Shown here piece by piece: positions 16,888 to 25,340 of a stretch of 64,000 nt of DNA. The notes under the pieces were generated by a model. The model made no database searches and was not told the DNA's origin. It saw nothing but the letters and a program-made list of their open reading frames with translations. The position numbers and the translations under genes were made by a program. The DNA is from Thermovibrio ammonificans HB-1 (GTDB lineage: Bacteria; Aquificota; Aquificia; Desulfurobacteriales; Desulfurobacteriaceae), in contig NC_014926.1 in assembly GCF_000185805.1 (NCBI RefSeq), positions 1,358,501 to 1,422,500 of the forward strand, read 5' to 3'. Each line of letters begins with the position of its first letter. Positions within the stretch are counted from its first letter, which is position 1.

Positions 16888-18039
16888 ATGGCAAGATTAG
16901 AGTTAAAGTACGGTAACCACGCATGTGCCGAAGCTGCAATCCTTGCAGGGTGTAGGTTCTACGCCGGTTACCCGATTACACCCTCTTCCGAGATTGCAGA
17001 GAAGATGGCCGAGCTCCTGCCCAAGGTAGGGGGAGCCTTCATCCAGATGGAGGATGAAATCGCAGCAATGGGTGCAACTGTCGGCGCCTCTATGGCAGGT
17101 GCCAAGGCGATGACGGCAACTTCAGGCCCCGGTTTCTCCCTTAAGCAGGAGAACCTGGGATACGCGTTTATGGTTGAAGCTCCGTGCGTTGTGGTAAACG
17201 TTCAGAGGGGTGGCCCGTCTACCGGTCTTCCCACTCAGCCGGGTCAGCAGGAGATTATGCAGTCCCTCTGGGGAACCCACGGAGACAAGCTCATTCCGGT
17301 CTTCTACCCTGGAAACGTTCAGGAGATAATGGAGGAGACCATAAGGGCGTTCAACTGGGCCGAAAGGCTCAGGACTCCCGTTGTCCTGCTCCTGGACGAA
17401 GTCCTTGGCCACATGAGGGAAACGGTAGATATGGAGCAGTTCACCCCCGACAAGGTTGAAATTTGGAACAGAAAGCAACCTACGGTTCCTCCGGAGGAGT
17501 ACCTGCCCTACAAGCCCGGAGAGGACCTGGTTCCCGCAATAGCCGATTACGGAACACCCGGCTACAGGGGTCACGCCACCGGTCTCCACCACGACTACAC
17601 CGGCTTCCCCACAACCGACCCGCAGATGTGTCAGGAGCTTATAGAGAGGCTGATTAACAAGGTTAAAAGGGTTCAGCCCGAGCTGGAGAAGAACGAGTTC
17701 TACAAGTTGGACGACGCGGAGTTCGCAATTGTTACCTTCGGAACAACCGCAAGGGCCGCAAAAACTGCTGTAGATATGGCCAGGGACAAGGGCATAAAGG
17801 TGGGCCTCTTAAGAGTTGTTACCATCTGGCCCTCTCCCGAGGAGACCCTCAACAAGCTGGCAAAGAGCGTTAAGGCTATACTCGTTCCCGAGCTCAACAT
17901 GGGACAGTACGTCCTCGAGGTTGAGAGGTGCGCCAAGGGTGAGTGTCCCGTTTACAGGCTCAACAGAGCGAACGGAAAGATTATCTACCCGGGCGAAATC
18001 CTTGCAAAAATCGAGGAAATTGCCAAAGGAGGTAAGTAA
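16888..18039 (+). CDS. korA: 2-oxoglutarate:ferredoxin oxidoreductase, alpha subunit
   Basis: This 383-aa alpha subunit has the domain I signature AGYPITPSSEIAE, the QMEDEIAAMGATVGASMAG segment, TSGPGFSLKQENLG and the QRGGPSTGLPTQPGQ loop. The last is characteristic of 2-oxoglutarate rather than pyruvate enzymes. With KorB, KorC and KorD it catalyses reductive carboxylation of succinyl-CoA to 2-oxoglutarate in CO2 fixation. Its stop overlaps the korB start by one base (TAATG). Confidence 0.96.
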   Translation: MARLELKYGNHACAEAAILAGCRFYAGYPITPSSEIAEKMAELLPKVGGAFIQMEDEIAAMGATVGASMAGAKAMTATSGPGFSLKQENLGYAFMVEAPCVVVNVQRGGPSTGLPTQPGQQEIMQSLWGTHGDKLIPVFYPGNVQEIMEETIRAFNWAERLRTPVVLLLDEVLGHMRETVDMEQFTPDKVEIWNRKQPTVPPEEYLPYKPGEDLVPAIADYGTPGYRGHATGLHHDYTGFPTTDPQMCQELIERLINKVKRVQPELEKNEFYKLDDAEFAIVTFGTTARAAKTAVDMARDKGIKVGLLRVVTIWPSPEETLNKLAKSVKAILVPELNMGQYVLEVERCAKGECPVYRLNRANGKIIYPGEILAKIEEIAKGGK

Positions 18040-18896
18040 TGAGCACTCCTAACATACCTATGGAGAAAATCATAGAGAAGAAGCCCTACTTTAAGTACCT
18101 GCGCCTCGATAAGATGCCCACGATTTGGTGTCCGGGCTGCGGTATCGGGCAGGCCTTCAGGGCAACCTGTATGGCCCTTGACGAGCTCGGAATTCCCAAC
18201 GATAAGGTCGCAATGGTTTCCGGTATCGGGTGCTCTTCCAGAACCCCCGGATACTTCGACGGTTTTACGCTCCACACCACCCACGGAAGAGCTCCGACTT
18301 TTGCAACGGGGTTGAAGCTCTTTAAACCCGAGCTTACGACCATCGTTTTCACAGGAGACGGAGACGCCCTTGCAATCGGCGGTAACCACTTTATCCACGC
18401 AGCCCGTAGGAACATAGACATAACCGTAATTCTCATAAACAACTGGATTTACGGTATGACCGGCGGTCAGGTTTCCCCCACAACACCTACCGGAGCTTAC
18501 GCAACAACCACCCCCTACGGCAACTACGAGCCTCAATTTGACATCGCAAAGATGGCAATAGCCGCCGGAGCCACCTACGTGGCAAGGGGAACCGCTTACC
18601 ACGCAATGGAGCTGAAGAAGCTCATAATGGACGGTATTAAACATAAAGGGTTCTCCCTCATTGAGGTTCTCTCTCCGTGTACCATCATCTACGGTAGGAA
18701 GAACAGGATGAGCTTTGAGGAGATGTACTTCTGGTTCAAGGAAAACACCCTCCCCATAAAGGCTTGGGAGAAGCTTCCCGAGGAGAAACGTGCAGGAAAG
18801 ATACCCAGGGGAGTTCTCTACCACGACGACTCCCGTCCCGAGTACACAGAGGTCTACTGGAGCAAGGTTAAGCAGCTTTCCGGAGGTGAGAAATGA
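18039..18896 (+). CDS. korB: 2-oxoglutarate:ferredoxin oxidoreductase, beta subunit
   Basis: The 285-aa TPP-binding beta subunit shows WCPGCGIGQ, the GIGCSSRTPGYF cluster-ligand region, the TPP motif GDGDALAIGGNHFIHAARRN and INNWIYGMTGGQVSPTTP. The later CTIIYGRKN supplies the last cysteine. All are typical of KorB. The 3' end overlaps korC by 4 nt. Confidence 0.96.
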   Translation: MSTPNIPMEKIIEKKPYFKYLRLDKMPTIWCPGCGIGQAFRATCMALDELGIPNDKVAMVSGIGCSSRTPGYFDGFTLHTTHGRAPTFATGLKLFKPELTTIVFTGDGDALAIGGNHFIHAARRNIDITVILINNWIYGMTGGQVSPTTPTGAYATTTPYGNYEPQFDIAKMAIAAGATYVARGTAYHAMELKKLIMDGIKHKGFSLIEVLSPCTIIYGRKNRMSFEEMYFWFKENTLPIKAWEKLPEEKRAGKIPRGVLYHDDSRPEYTEVYWSKVKQLSGGEK

Positions 18897-19519
18897 GGTA
18901 CGAGGTTAGGGTAATAGGTTCCGCCGGTCAGGGCTCCATTCTGGCCGCAGTTGTCCTCGCCACGGCGGCAGCAGAGGAGGGGCTCTGGGCTACTCAAACA
19001 GCTACCTACGGTGCCGCAATGCGTAGCGGGGTTTCCCTCGGAGACGTTGTAATCTCCGACCAGCCGATAGACTTCCCGAAAACCACCGAGCTTGACGCAG
19101 TTGTAATCCAGTCCCAGGAAGCCTACGACGATATGATAAAGGGCAAGCCCATAAGGCTCGACCCCGAGTGCAGCGAGGCAGACGCAGATGTCCTCGTAGG
19201 GGTTAAGCCGGGGGCCCTTGTTATCGTGGATGAGGACCTCGTTCAGTGCGACCTGGACTGCAATATGTACAGGGTGGTTTCCGCTCCTATTGCAAGAACT
19301 GCAGCCGAAGTGCTCGGCAGAAGGCAGGTTATGAACATAGTGGCACTCGGCGTCTTCCAGGTGGCTACAACTTTGCAGTTTGACGGGAAACCCCTCATAT
19401 CTGAGGAGTCTTTCCTGAAAGCCATAGAAAAGAGCGTTCCTTCAAGGTTCATAGAGCTTAACAAAAACGCCTTTATGGAGGGCGTGAAAATAGGTAAAGC
19501 CACCCTTCAAAAGGCTTAA
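18893..19519 (+). CDS. korC: 2-oxoglutarate:ferredoxin oxidoreductase, gamma subunit
   Basis: The 208-aa gamma subunit begins with RVIGSAGQGSILAAVVLATA, the glycine-rich loop of this domain, and has TATYGAAMRSGVSLGDVVIS. It is the last gene of the sucCD-korDABC operon; a strong hairpin follows 3 nt after its stop. Confidence 0.95.
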   Translation: MRYEVRVIGSAGQGSILAAVVLATAAAEEGLWATQTATYGAAMRSGVSLGDVVISDQPIDFPKTTELDAVVIQSQEAYDDMIKGKPIRLDPECSEADADVLVGVKPGALVIVDEDLVQCDLDCNMYRVVSAPIARTAAEVLGRRQVMNIVALGVFQVATTLQFDGKPLISEESFLKAIEKSVPSRFIELNKNAFMEGVKIGKATLQKA

Positions 19520-19521
19520 GT

Positions 19522-19549
19522 TAAAGGGGGCGCGATACGCCCCCTTTAG
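19522..19549. terminator. bidirectional hairpin terminator between korC and a convergent lipoprotein gene
   Basis: AAAGGGGGCG (19523-19532) pairs with CGCCCCCTTT (19538-19547) around a 5-nt loop, with A and T runs on the two sides. It serves korC on the plus strand and overlaps the stop codon of the convergent minus-strand gene. Confidence 0.8.
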
Positions 19550-21012
19550 TAAATAACGAACTCTGAGCTGTTTGGCGTATCGGTTACTTTCAGAAGGGAG
19601 TTTTCCCTGCCGAGGTCAACAAAGAGAACGTCTGCATTGCCGCTCTGGTACAGCTCCTCCCCGAGGAGGCAGTTCCCTATTCCGTAGAAGAAGACCCTAG
19701 CCGTTGAATCCACACTCCCCAGCTCTTTCAGCCTGCGACCGTTTAGGTCTGTTGAGTAAAGTTTTCCGTTTTCAACAAGCAGAAGGGCATTTACGTAGTC
19801 GTCTCCTTTTCCGGAAGGTTTAACAGAGTAGCCGGCCCAATAGGCGTCCTGAACACAGATGGGGGAAGCCTTTGGCTCAGCTGAGTTCCAGATACAGGCC
19901 TCCTCTGTGCCGTTGGTAAGCAGCTTTACGTAGTAGAGCTTGTACTGAAGGGGCAGAGGCATCGGTTCAACCTGGGAGGCGATTTGGTAAGTTGAGTTCG
20001 TTTGAGGGTCGTAGTAGTAAAGGGACGGGGTTACACCTCCGTAAAGCTGAATAACAACGTAATGGCCGAGGACTTCAATACCGGAGATGGTTGCACCCGA
20101 AACGGGCGATGGAACTTGAAACTGGGAACCGTTTCTGTAAACGAAAAGGGAGCTTCCGTCGGTTCCGTAAAGGGTATCCTCGGTGGCGGCCATTGTGAAC
20201 CAGCCGGTGCAGTTTCCGTTGGGAAGCTCACCTAAAGTGGAGCCGTTCCAGCTGTAAAGTTTGGCTCCCGAGCCGAAATCTATACAGTAGTAGTGTTCAA
20301 ACCCCTGCTTCGAATGTTTATAAACGGAAAGAGCCGAAAGAAGCGTCGGCCGAGACAGAGAAGAGACTATAGAAGTGCAGTTATCAACGCCCGGCAACGA
20401 ACAGATTTCAGCAGAAGCAGCGGTAGCCCGGTAAAACAGGGCGTGCTCCACTCTAAAGCGGGAATCGGGTAAAAAGGCAATAAACTCTTTACCGTTTAGG
20501 TTAATTCCTTTTAAATCGGCCATGTCCAAAAGCCACTGTTCGTTATCCGACGCCGTTGAGCAGTTACCGTCTGAACCTGCAGTTTCGGCAACAACGTAAC
20601 CTCTATCTGTATCTATATCTGCAGCAGTGGCAACGAAAGAACAGACTCCGGAAACTCCGCTAACCGGCTCGGGAGCCGGAAGTTTCCCTTTCTTCAGGAG
20701 AGAAAGTCTATAGACCTTACCGCTTTGTAGAAAGGCAAGGTAGTTGAAGTGTCGGTCGGTATAACTCTCGTCGGCCATGTTAACGGAGGCGTTCCTAACA
20801 AAGAGCTTCACCCCTTCTACCTCCCCCGAAACCACCTTAATGGGAGAACTGGGAACACTGCAGTCGACAAAATCGATACTCGAAAGGTAGGGAAGATAAG
20901 TGGCTGTTACGTTTCCGGTTGTTCTTCCCCCCGTTACAGAAGAGGAACCTCCTCCCCCGCAGCCGGAAATCAAAAAGAGAGCAAGAACGCCTAAAAGGGA
21001 TTTACGAAACAT
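19546..21012 (-). CDS. surface/periplasmic lipoprotein, paralogue of the next gene
   Basis: From ATG 21012 (RBS GAGGGAGGGGGAG) this is a 488-aa lipoprotein with signal MFRKSLLGVLALFLISGC and a Gly/Ser tether right after the lipobox Cys (CGGGGSSSV). The rest is beta-rich with repeated short strands, many Tyr and several Cys (LFCSLPGVDNC-type pairs), suggesting a disulfide-stabilised propeller-like fold in the periplasm or outside. Its C-terminal part (AYWAGYSV, LLVENGKL, TPNSSEFVIY) matches its upstream neighbour at 21087. Function is not recognised. The frame extends to a TTG at 21027, but the ATG is better placed. Confidence 0.75.
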   Translation of the reverse strand: MFRKSLLGVLALFLISGCGGGGSSSVTGGRTTGNVTATYLPYLSSIDFVDCSVPSSPIKVVSGEVEGVKLFVRNASVNMADESYTDRHFNYLAFLQSGKVYRLSLLKKGKLPAPEPVSGVSGVCSFVATAADIDTDRGYVVAETAGSDGNCSTASDNEQWLLDMADLKGINLNGKEFIAFLPDSRFRVEHALFYRATAASAEICSLPGVDNCTSIVSSLSRPTLLSALSVYKHSKQGFEHYYCIDFGSGAKLYSWNGSTLGELPNGNCTGWFTMAATEDTLYGTDGSSLFVYRNGSQFQVPSPVSGATISGIEVLGHYVVIQLYGGVTPSLYYYDPQTNSTYQIASQVEPMPLPLQYKLYYVKLLTNGTEEACIWNSAEPKASPICVQDAYWAGYSVKPSGKGDDYVNALLLVENGKLYSTDLNGRRLKELGSVDSTARVFFYGIGNCLLGEELYQSGNADVLFVDLGRENSLLKVTDTPNSSEFVIY

Positions 21013-21086
21013 CTCCCCCTCCCTCAAAACGGTTAACCTCAGTTTTGAATCTAATAGGCGTGAGCGACCGGTTTATTAAAATCTTT

Positions 21087-22421
21087 TCAATAAACAGGAG
21101 GTCCCTCCCCTCCGGGAACGAAGGTCAGAGAGTTTGGAGTCTGGGAATCGAGAAACACAACCCTCTTCCCGAACCTCCCTCCGCTAAAGGCGGTAACCGT
21201 TCCCAGCAGCCACCTACCCACACCGAAAACGTAGAAAGTGGAGTAGTCCGGAAGGGCCCCAAGGTCTACAATCTTTTCGCCACCTTGAGAAACGGTAAAG
21301 AGCTCTCCGCCTCCGCAGGTTTCCGGGTCTTCATTCTCAACCAGGAAAAGGTTGTAACCCTTTTCTGTAACGGAGTAGCCGGCCCAGTACGAGCTGCTGT
21401 AGCACTTAACTCCGGAACCCGGCTCAAACAGACACGCCGAGAGGTTACACTTTGCGTTATAGGCGTTGTAGAAAAGCTTACCACCCAAAGATTTGCAGAA
21501 AAGAACCACAGGCCGCCTATCGAAAACGGAAACCTCTCCACCGTGGAGAAACTTTAAAAAGAGAAACCCTTCTCTCTCAAAGGCTACAACAACTCCGCTC
21601 CTTAAAGGGAGAAGCTCCTTAACCTGCCCCCTCTCTTCTAAAGAGTACACCGGAACCAAACGGCTGCCTGATAGTTCAAATACCGTCCCACCGGAAGCAG
21701 CGTAAAGCCTTCCACCGGAAAAGGCAAGAGAAGAAATAGGCTCAGAGCTCCTAAAAAGCCTCCACTTGCCGTTACTTCGAGTAAGCAGAAAAGTTCCACC
21801 GTTTAGCTTAAGGGCGTAAGCCTGAGCACCTCCGGCTCCCCGGGCACGGGCAGTTAGTGAAGCAGAAAGCACGTTGGAGGCAATTCCGAAACACTCCAGT
21901 TTTTCCTTTAGGGAACAGAGCTTCAGCTCCCTCTGGGAAAGGGCCAAAAAGAGCAGCTCCCCTTCCTTTACCGGATAGAGGAAAGAGACAAAACGGAAAG
22001 AGGCGGGCAGAACAGCAAGCTGGCCTCTATCAACGTTAAGGAGGTAGCTTCCATTAAGGTCTGTTATGTAGGCTCCACTTGCCAGAGGGTCTACCAACTT
22101 ATCGGCAATTGTGGCATTGAGGCAGTTGAACTTCATCCCCTCTGCCGTTCCCTTCAAAAGGTTTAAAACGTAAACGTCGCCCCTGTAAACAAAGACAAGC
22201 CGCGCCCAGTGAGGAGCCGAACCCTGCCCCGCCCTATAGGTGGCAAACGCCCCTTCTACACTCCCGCTGAAAAGCTTCAAGGGGGCAGACGGGTTAAGCG
22301 GGTCCAGTAAATCTACACTCCCCAAAAAGGGTAAGTAGGAAACGGGTTCCACCCTCTTTTTGGCAGGAGCGCAGGAGAAGAGTAAAAGGAAAAGAAGGAA
22401 GAAAAGTGTAAACCTAAACAC
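21087..22421 (-). CDS. surface/periplasmic lipoprotein, tandem paralogue
   Basis: The 444-aa protein starts at GTG 22421 behind GAGGGGGGAC. Its signal peptide FTLFFLLFLLLFSC ends in a lipobox Cys at about residue 17. Near both ends it parallels the gene at 19546: after the signal 'YLPFLGSVDLLDP...APLKLFSGSVEG' against 'YLPYLSSIDFVDC...PIKVVSGEVEG', and near the end SYWAGYSV and QTPNSLTFV. The two are a diverged tandem duplication. It is Cys-containing and beta-rich; the role is unknown. Confidence 0.72.
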   Translation of the reverse strand: MFRFTLFFLLFLLLFSCAPAKKRVEPVSYLPFLGSVDLLDPLNPSAPLKLFSGSVEGAFATYRAGQGSAPHWARLVFVYRGDVYVLNLLKGTAEGMKFNCLNATIADKLVDPLASGAYITDLNGSYLLNVDRGQLAVLPASFRFVSFLYPVKEGELLFLALSQRELKLCSLKEKLECFGIASNVLSASLTARARGAGGAQAYALKLNGGTFLLTRSNGKWRLFRSSEPISSLAFSGGRLYAASGGTVFELSGSRLVPVYSLEERGQVKELLPLRSGVVVAFEREGFLFLKFLHGGEVSVFDRRPVVLFCKSLGGKLFYNAYNAKCNLSACLFEPGSGVKCYSSSYWAGYSVTEKGYNLFLVENEDPETCGGGELFTVSQGGEKIVDLGALPDYSTFYVFGVGRWLLGTVTAFSGGRFGKRVVFLDSQTPNSLTFVPGGEGPPVY

Positions 22422-22651
22422 GTCCCCCCTCTTTAGTCGGTTGCAGGCGGCTGGAATAAGTATATTTCTAAGTACGGTTAAAAATTTTTATTGTTCTTTA
22501 AGAAAACAAGAAGATTAACCTTCAAAAAGAGTTAAATGAGCTCCACATTTGTATATTGAAATAGGGAATCTTTAATATTAGGGCATTCTTTAAAAGTTGG
22601 TATAAAATATTAAGACCACTTAAGAAGACCAAAACCTAAACGGAGGGGAGG
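22422..22651. promoter_or_regulatory. AT-rich divergent intergenic region with promoters for the lipoprotein genes
   Basis: This 230-bp gap separates the minus-strand lipoprotein from the plus-strand one at 22652. It is the longest gene-free stretch in the window and markedly AT-rich. A TATAAAAT at 22601-22608 is the best -10 for the plus-strand gene (weak -35 TTAGGG at 22578-22583), and TATACT on the minus strand near 22480 may serve the other gene. I see no RNA gene or coding frame in it. Confidence 0.35.
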
Positions 22652-24763
22652 ATGAGAAAACTAATACCACTACTCTCCCTTGCCCTAATAGCAGCAGGAT
22701 GCGGAGGCGGGGGAGGAGGCTCTTCACAGCTCAGCACAAGCTCAAACGGGGTAACCCTCACCACCTACGTCACGTCAAGTATTGTTAAAGGTGCCCAAGT
22801 GTGCGTAAAGGGAACCGACATCTGCGCCCAAACAGACAGCACCGGAAAGGCCCAGCTCACGGTTGACTCCCTACCCGTAACCCTTGAGGTTGTAGCAGGT
22901 GGCGTTTCCTTAGGTGAAGTTAAAGTGGGTACCGACAGCGCAGTTTTAAGCCCCACAACAGTTGCAGAGGGTAACGCAACAATCGCTGCAGCCATAGCCG
23001 CAGCAATCCACGCAATGGCCGGCGACACAACCGGAACGGCCCAAACGATAGACCTATCAAACGTTACGGTGGAGAACCCGCCGGCCGACCCGATAGAGGA
23101 GCTCGTTAAGCAGGGTAAAACCGTATCCCTCAAGGTTAAGAAGGATGACCAAGAGCACTCCATAGAGATTAAGCCGGTAGAGTCCGACAACGGAACAACC
23201 GTTGAGGTTTACTGCGACGGCGAAAAAGTAGAGGTGGCCGACGAGCTGAAAGAGCTCTATTGGAAAATGGGGACCTTCCTGACTGCAGTCGACGGCCAGA
23301 GCGTAAGCTTGGCAACTAACAAAAGTAACGAAGTTGTTCAGTGCACACTCAACGTTAACCCCGACAACCCCTATCAGTTCAAACTTACCCAGTGTTCAAA
23401 CTCTACGTACAACAGCCTCAACTGGAACACAGTTAAACTCTCCGAAGACGGCGTTCAGATTGAGGTTGCCGGCACATCGGACACCTACTGGGTAGAGGAC
23501 GTAAACCTTAAGGAGTTCAGCGTATCCTACACAGACAGAAACGGCCTCTACGGCAAACTTTGGCTCACAGGAAGCGCAACCATTACACCTCCCAACGTAA
23601 ACGACGAGGAGCTTGAAACGGCCCTTGCCCAAGGGGAGTTTGATACCGTCTATTCAGCACTCCACTCCCTCAGCAACCTAAACGATACAGAGAAGCTGCT
23701 CCTTGCCCTGGCGGTGATAGGTAAGTCTGCAAAGGACGGATTCCTCACACCGATGGGATACTCCATAGTAACACCTTCCTACTCCCCCTTCTTCAGGGTG
23801 GAGAAAACCGGTCCGGAGTTTGAGCTAAGCCCCAAAGAGTACAAAGACCACCTGAAAGACTTACTGGAGAAGCTCAACACCGCCATAGGCTACGTTGAGA
23901 GCATTCAAAACCCTGCAACAATTACCCTACCCGACTCTATCATCTCTTTCTACTCCCTAACGCCGGGAACTCACCTCGATAAAGAGACTTTAACAACCAT
24001 CAAGGCCGCCCTCTACCTTGCAAGGGCTAACGTTGAGTACTCACTCGCCTACAACTGGGAGAACGTTGACTTCAACTCCTACTCGGTTCTGAAAGAGATG
24101 GAGAAGCTCCAAATCGAAAACACCGCACTTATCGACAGTGCAAAGAACGACCTTAAAGAGGCCCTTAAGCTTGCGGCTCAGGCCGGCCAAGATTTCGGAA
24201 GCGCCATCCACAGCGGTAACTACTCCTCCCAGGACCTCACCTTTAACATCCTGATACCCGACAGCGCAAACCAGACCGTAAACGTAAGAAACGACAACTG
24301 CACAGTTAGCTACGACAACATCGACACGTTAGTAGAGAGCCTCGGGGGTCTCCCCGACGCCGTAGACAAGCAGGTAGATGTCCTGTACTCCGGAAACCTC
24401 TGCAGCGACAACGCCACATTCAAGCAGGCTACCATCTACCTGGGAACACCGTTTACACAACCCATAACCGGCGACCAGATTACCCAAGACGTAGATAACG
24501 GCAACATGCTCGAGGTTAAAGTCTGCACCGATTACTACTACTACTACGACAACGGAACCGAAGTGGAACAGTGTCTCCGCTTCGAGAGAGACATCTGGTT
24601 TAACAAAGACTCCAACCTCTACAAGTTCTTAACCTCTATGGACCCGAACGCACAGTTCGCAATCGTTAACTACAACGGAACAGAGTTCTACTCATTAGAC
24701 GGCATCTACTTCGACACCGACTACGGGACCTACTACATAGTATTCCCCACACAGAACCAGTAA
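22652..24763 (+). CDS. large lipoprotein with poly-Gly tether and N-terminal Ig-like domain
   Basis: The 703-aa protein begins MRKLIPLLSLALIAAGC with the lipobox Cys at 17, followed by GGGGGGSS. Residues about 35-95 (VKGAQVCVKG, TDSTGKAQLTVDSLPV, TLEVVAGGVSLGEV) look like a carboxypeptidase-regulatory or Big-type beta sandwich, as in many bacterial surface lipoproteins. A Thr/Ala-rich helical stretch follows, then a middle region with TPR-like helices (AALYLARANVEYSLAYNW) and a Tyr/Cys-rich C-terminus. It is probably anchored in the outer membrane. Specific function unknown. The RBS is GGAGGGGAGG. Confidence 0.75.
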   Translation: MRKLIPLLSLALIAAGCGGGGGGSSQLSTSSNGVTLTTYVTSSIVKGAQVCVKGTDICAQTDSTGKAQLTVDSLPVTLEVVAGGVSLGEVKVGTDSAVLSPTTVAEGNATIAAAIAAAIHAMAGDTTGTAQTIDLSNVTVENPPADPIEELVKQGKTVSLKVKKDDQEHSIEIKPVESDNGTTVEVYCDGEKVEVADELKELYWKMGTFLTAVDGQSVSLATNKSNEVVQCTLNVNPDNPYQFKLTQCSNSTYNSLNWNTVKLSEDGVQIEVAGTSDTYWVEDVNLKEFSVSYTDRNGLYGKLWLTGSATITPPNVNDEELETALAQGEFDTVYSALHSLSNLNDTEKLLLALAVIGKSAKDGFLTPMGYSIVTPSYSPFFRVEKTGPEFELSPKEYKDHLKDLLEKLNTAIGYVESIQNPATITLPDSIISFYSLTPGTHLDKETLTTIKAALYLARANVEYSLAYNWENVDFNSYSVLKEMEKLQIENTALIDSAKNDLKEALKLAAQAGQDFGSAIHSGNYSSQDLTFNILIPDSANQTVNVRNDNCTVSYDNIDTLVESLGGLPDAVDKQVDVLYSGNLCSDNATFKQATIYLGTPFTQPITGDQITQDVDNGNMLEVKVCTDYYYYYDNGTEVEQCLRFERDIWFNKDSNLYKFLTSMDPNAQFAIVNYNGTEFYSLDGIYFDTDYGTYYIVFPTQNQ

Positions 24764-24764
24764 G

Positions 24765-25340
24765 ATGAGAACCTCGAAGAGGTTAAAGGGAGGGGCCTTT
24801 GGGCTCCTCCTTATCTTCCTCATTACCCTTCCGCTGGCACTCAAAGAGCGAAAAAGCCAAACAACGCCCCCCGCCGAGAACTTCCCTCCGAAAGAGAAAA
24901 GAGAGGTTATCGTACAGCAGACGGAAAAGGCCCTGATAAAGGTGGTCCTCTTCAACCCTAAGAGGGCCTTACCCTCAAGGTTAAGCGGTAGCCCTACCGA
25001 AGTTACCGTAAAGTGGGAAGGGGAAGGGGAAGAGCTGAGTTGCATAGGAAAACGGGGAGAGTTAGAGGGCAACAGGTTAAAGCTGAAAGCCGTTTCGGGT
25101 AGGGTGTGCGGCTTCAACTTAGAAGCAGAGGAGCTTCGGCTGAACCTTAAAGAGCCTACAAAACTTACACTCTACCGGTTTAACATACGGAAAAGTAAAA
25201 GGGGAATTAAAGGCATCTACAGGTCCACATTTGAACTGAGAGAGCTGTGTAGCCTCCTCAGAGAGGGGCCAAAGGGGAGTGGTAATATAGTTTCCCCAAG
25301 AAAAGCCCCGGAGGCTAAAGATGGAGAGCAGGCTCCTTAA
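24765..25340 (+). CDS. small membrane-anchored hypothetical protein
   Basis: A 191-aa protein begins 1 nt after the previous stop, so it is translated with the large lipoprotein. A basic N-terminus and one hydrophobic helix (about 10-26, GAFGLLLIFLITLPLAL) anchor it; a Pro/Lys-rich linker and a small beta domain with two Cys (ELSCIG, GRVCGF) follow. The 3' end overlaps bioA by 20 nt. I do not recognise the family. Confidence 0.6.
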   Translation: MRTSKRLKGGAFGLLLIFLITLPLALKERKSQTTPPAENFPPKEKREVIVQQTEKALIKVVLFNPKRALPSRLSGSPTEVTVKWEGEGEELSCIGKRGELEGNRLKLKAVSGRVCGFNLEAEELRLNLKEPTKLTLYRFNIRKSKRGIKGIYRSTFELRELCSLLREGPKGSGNIVSPRKAPEAKDGEQAP

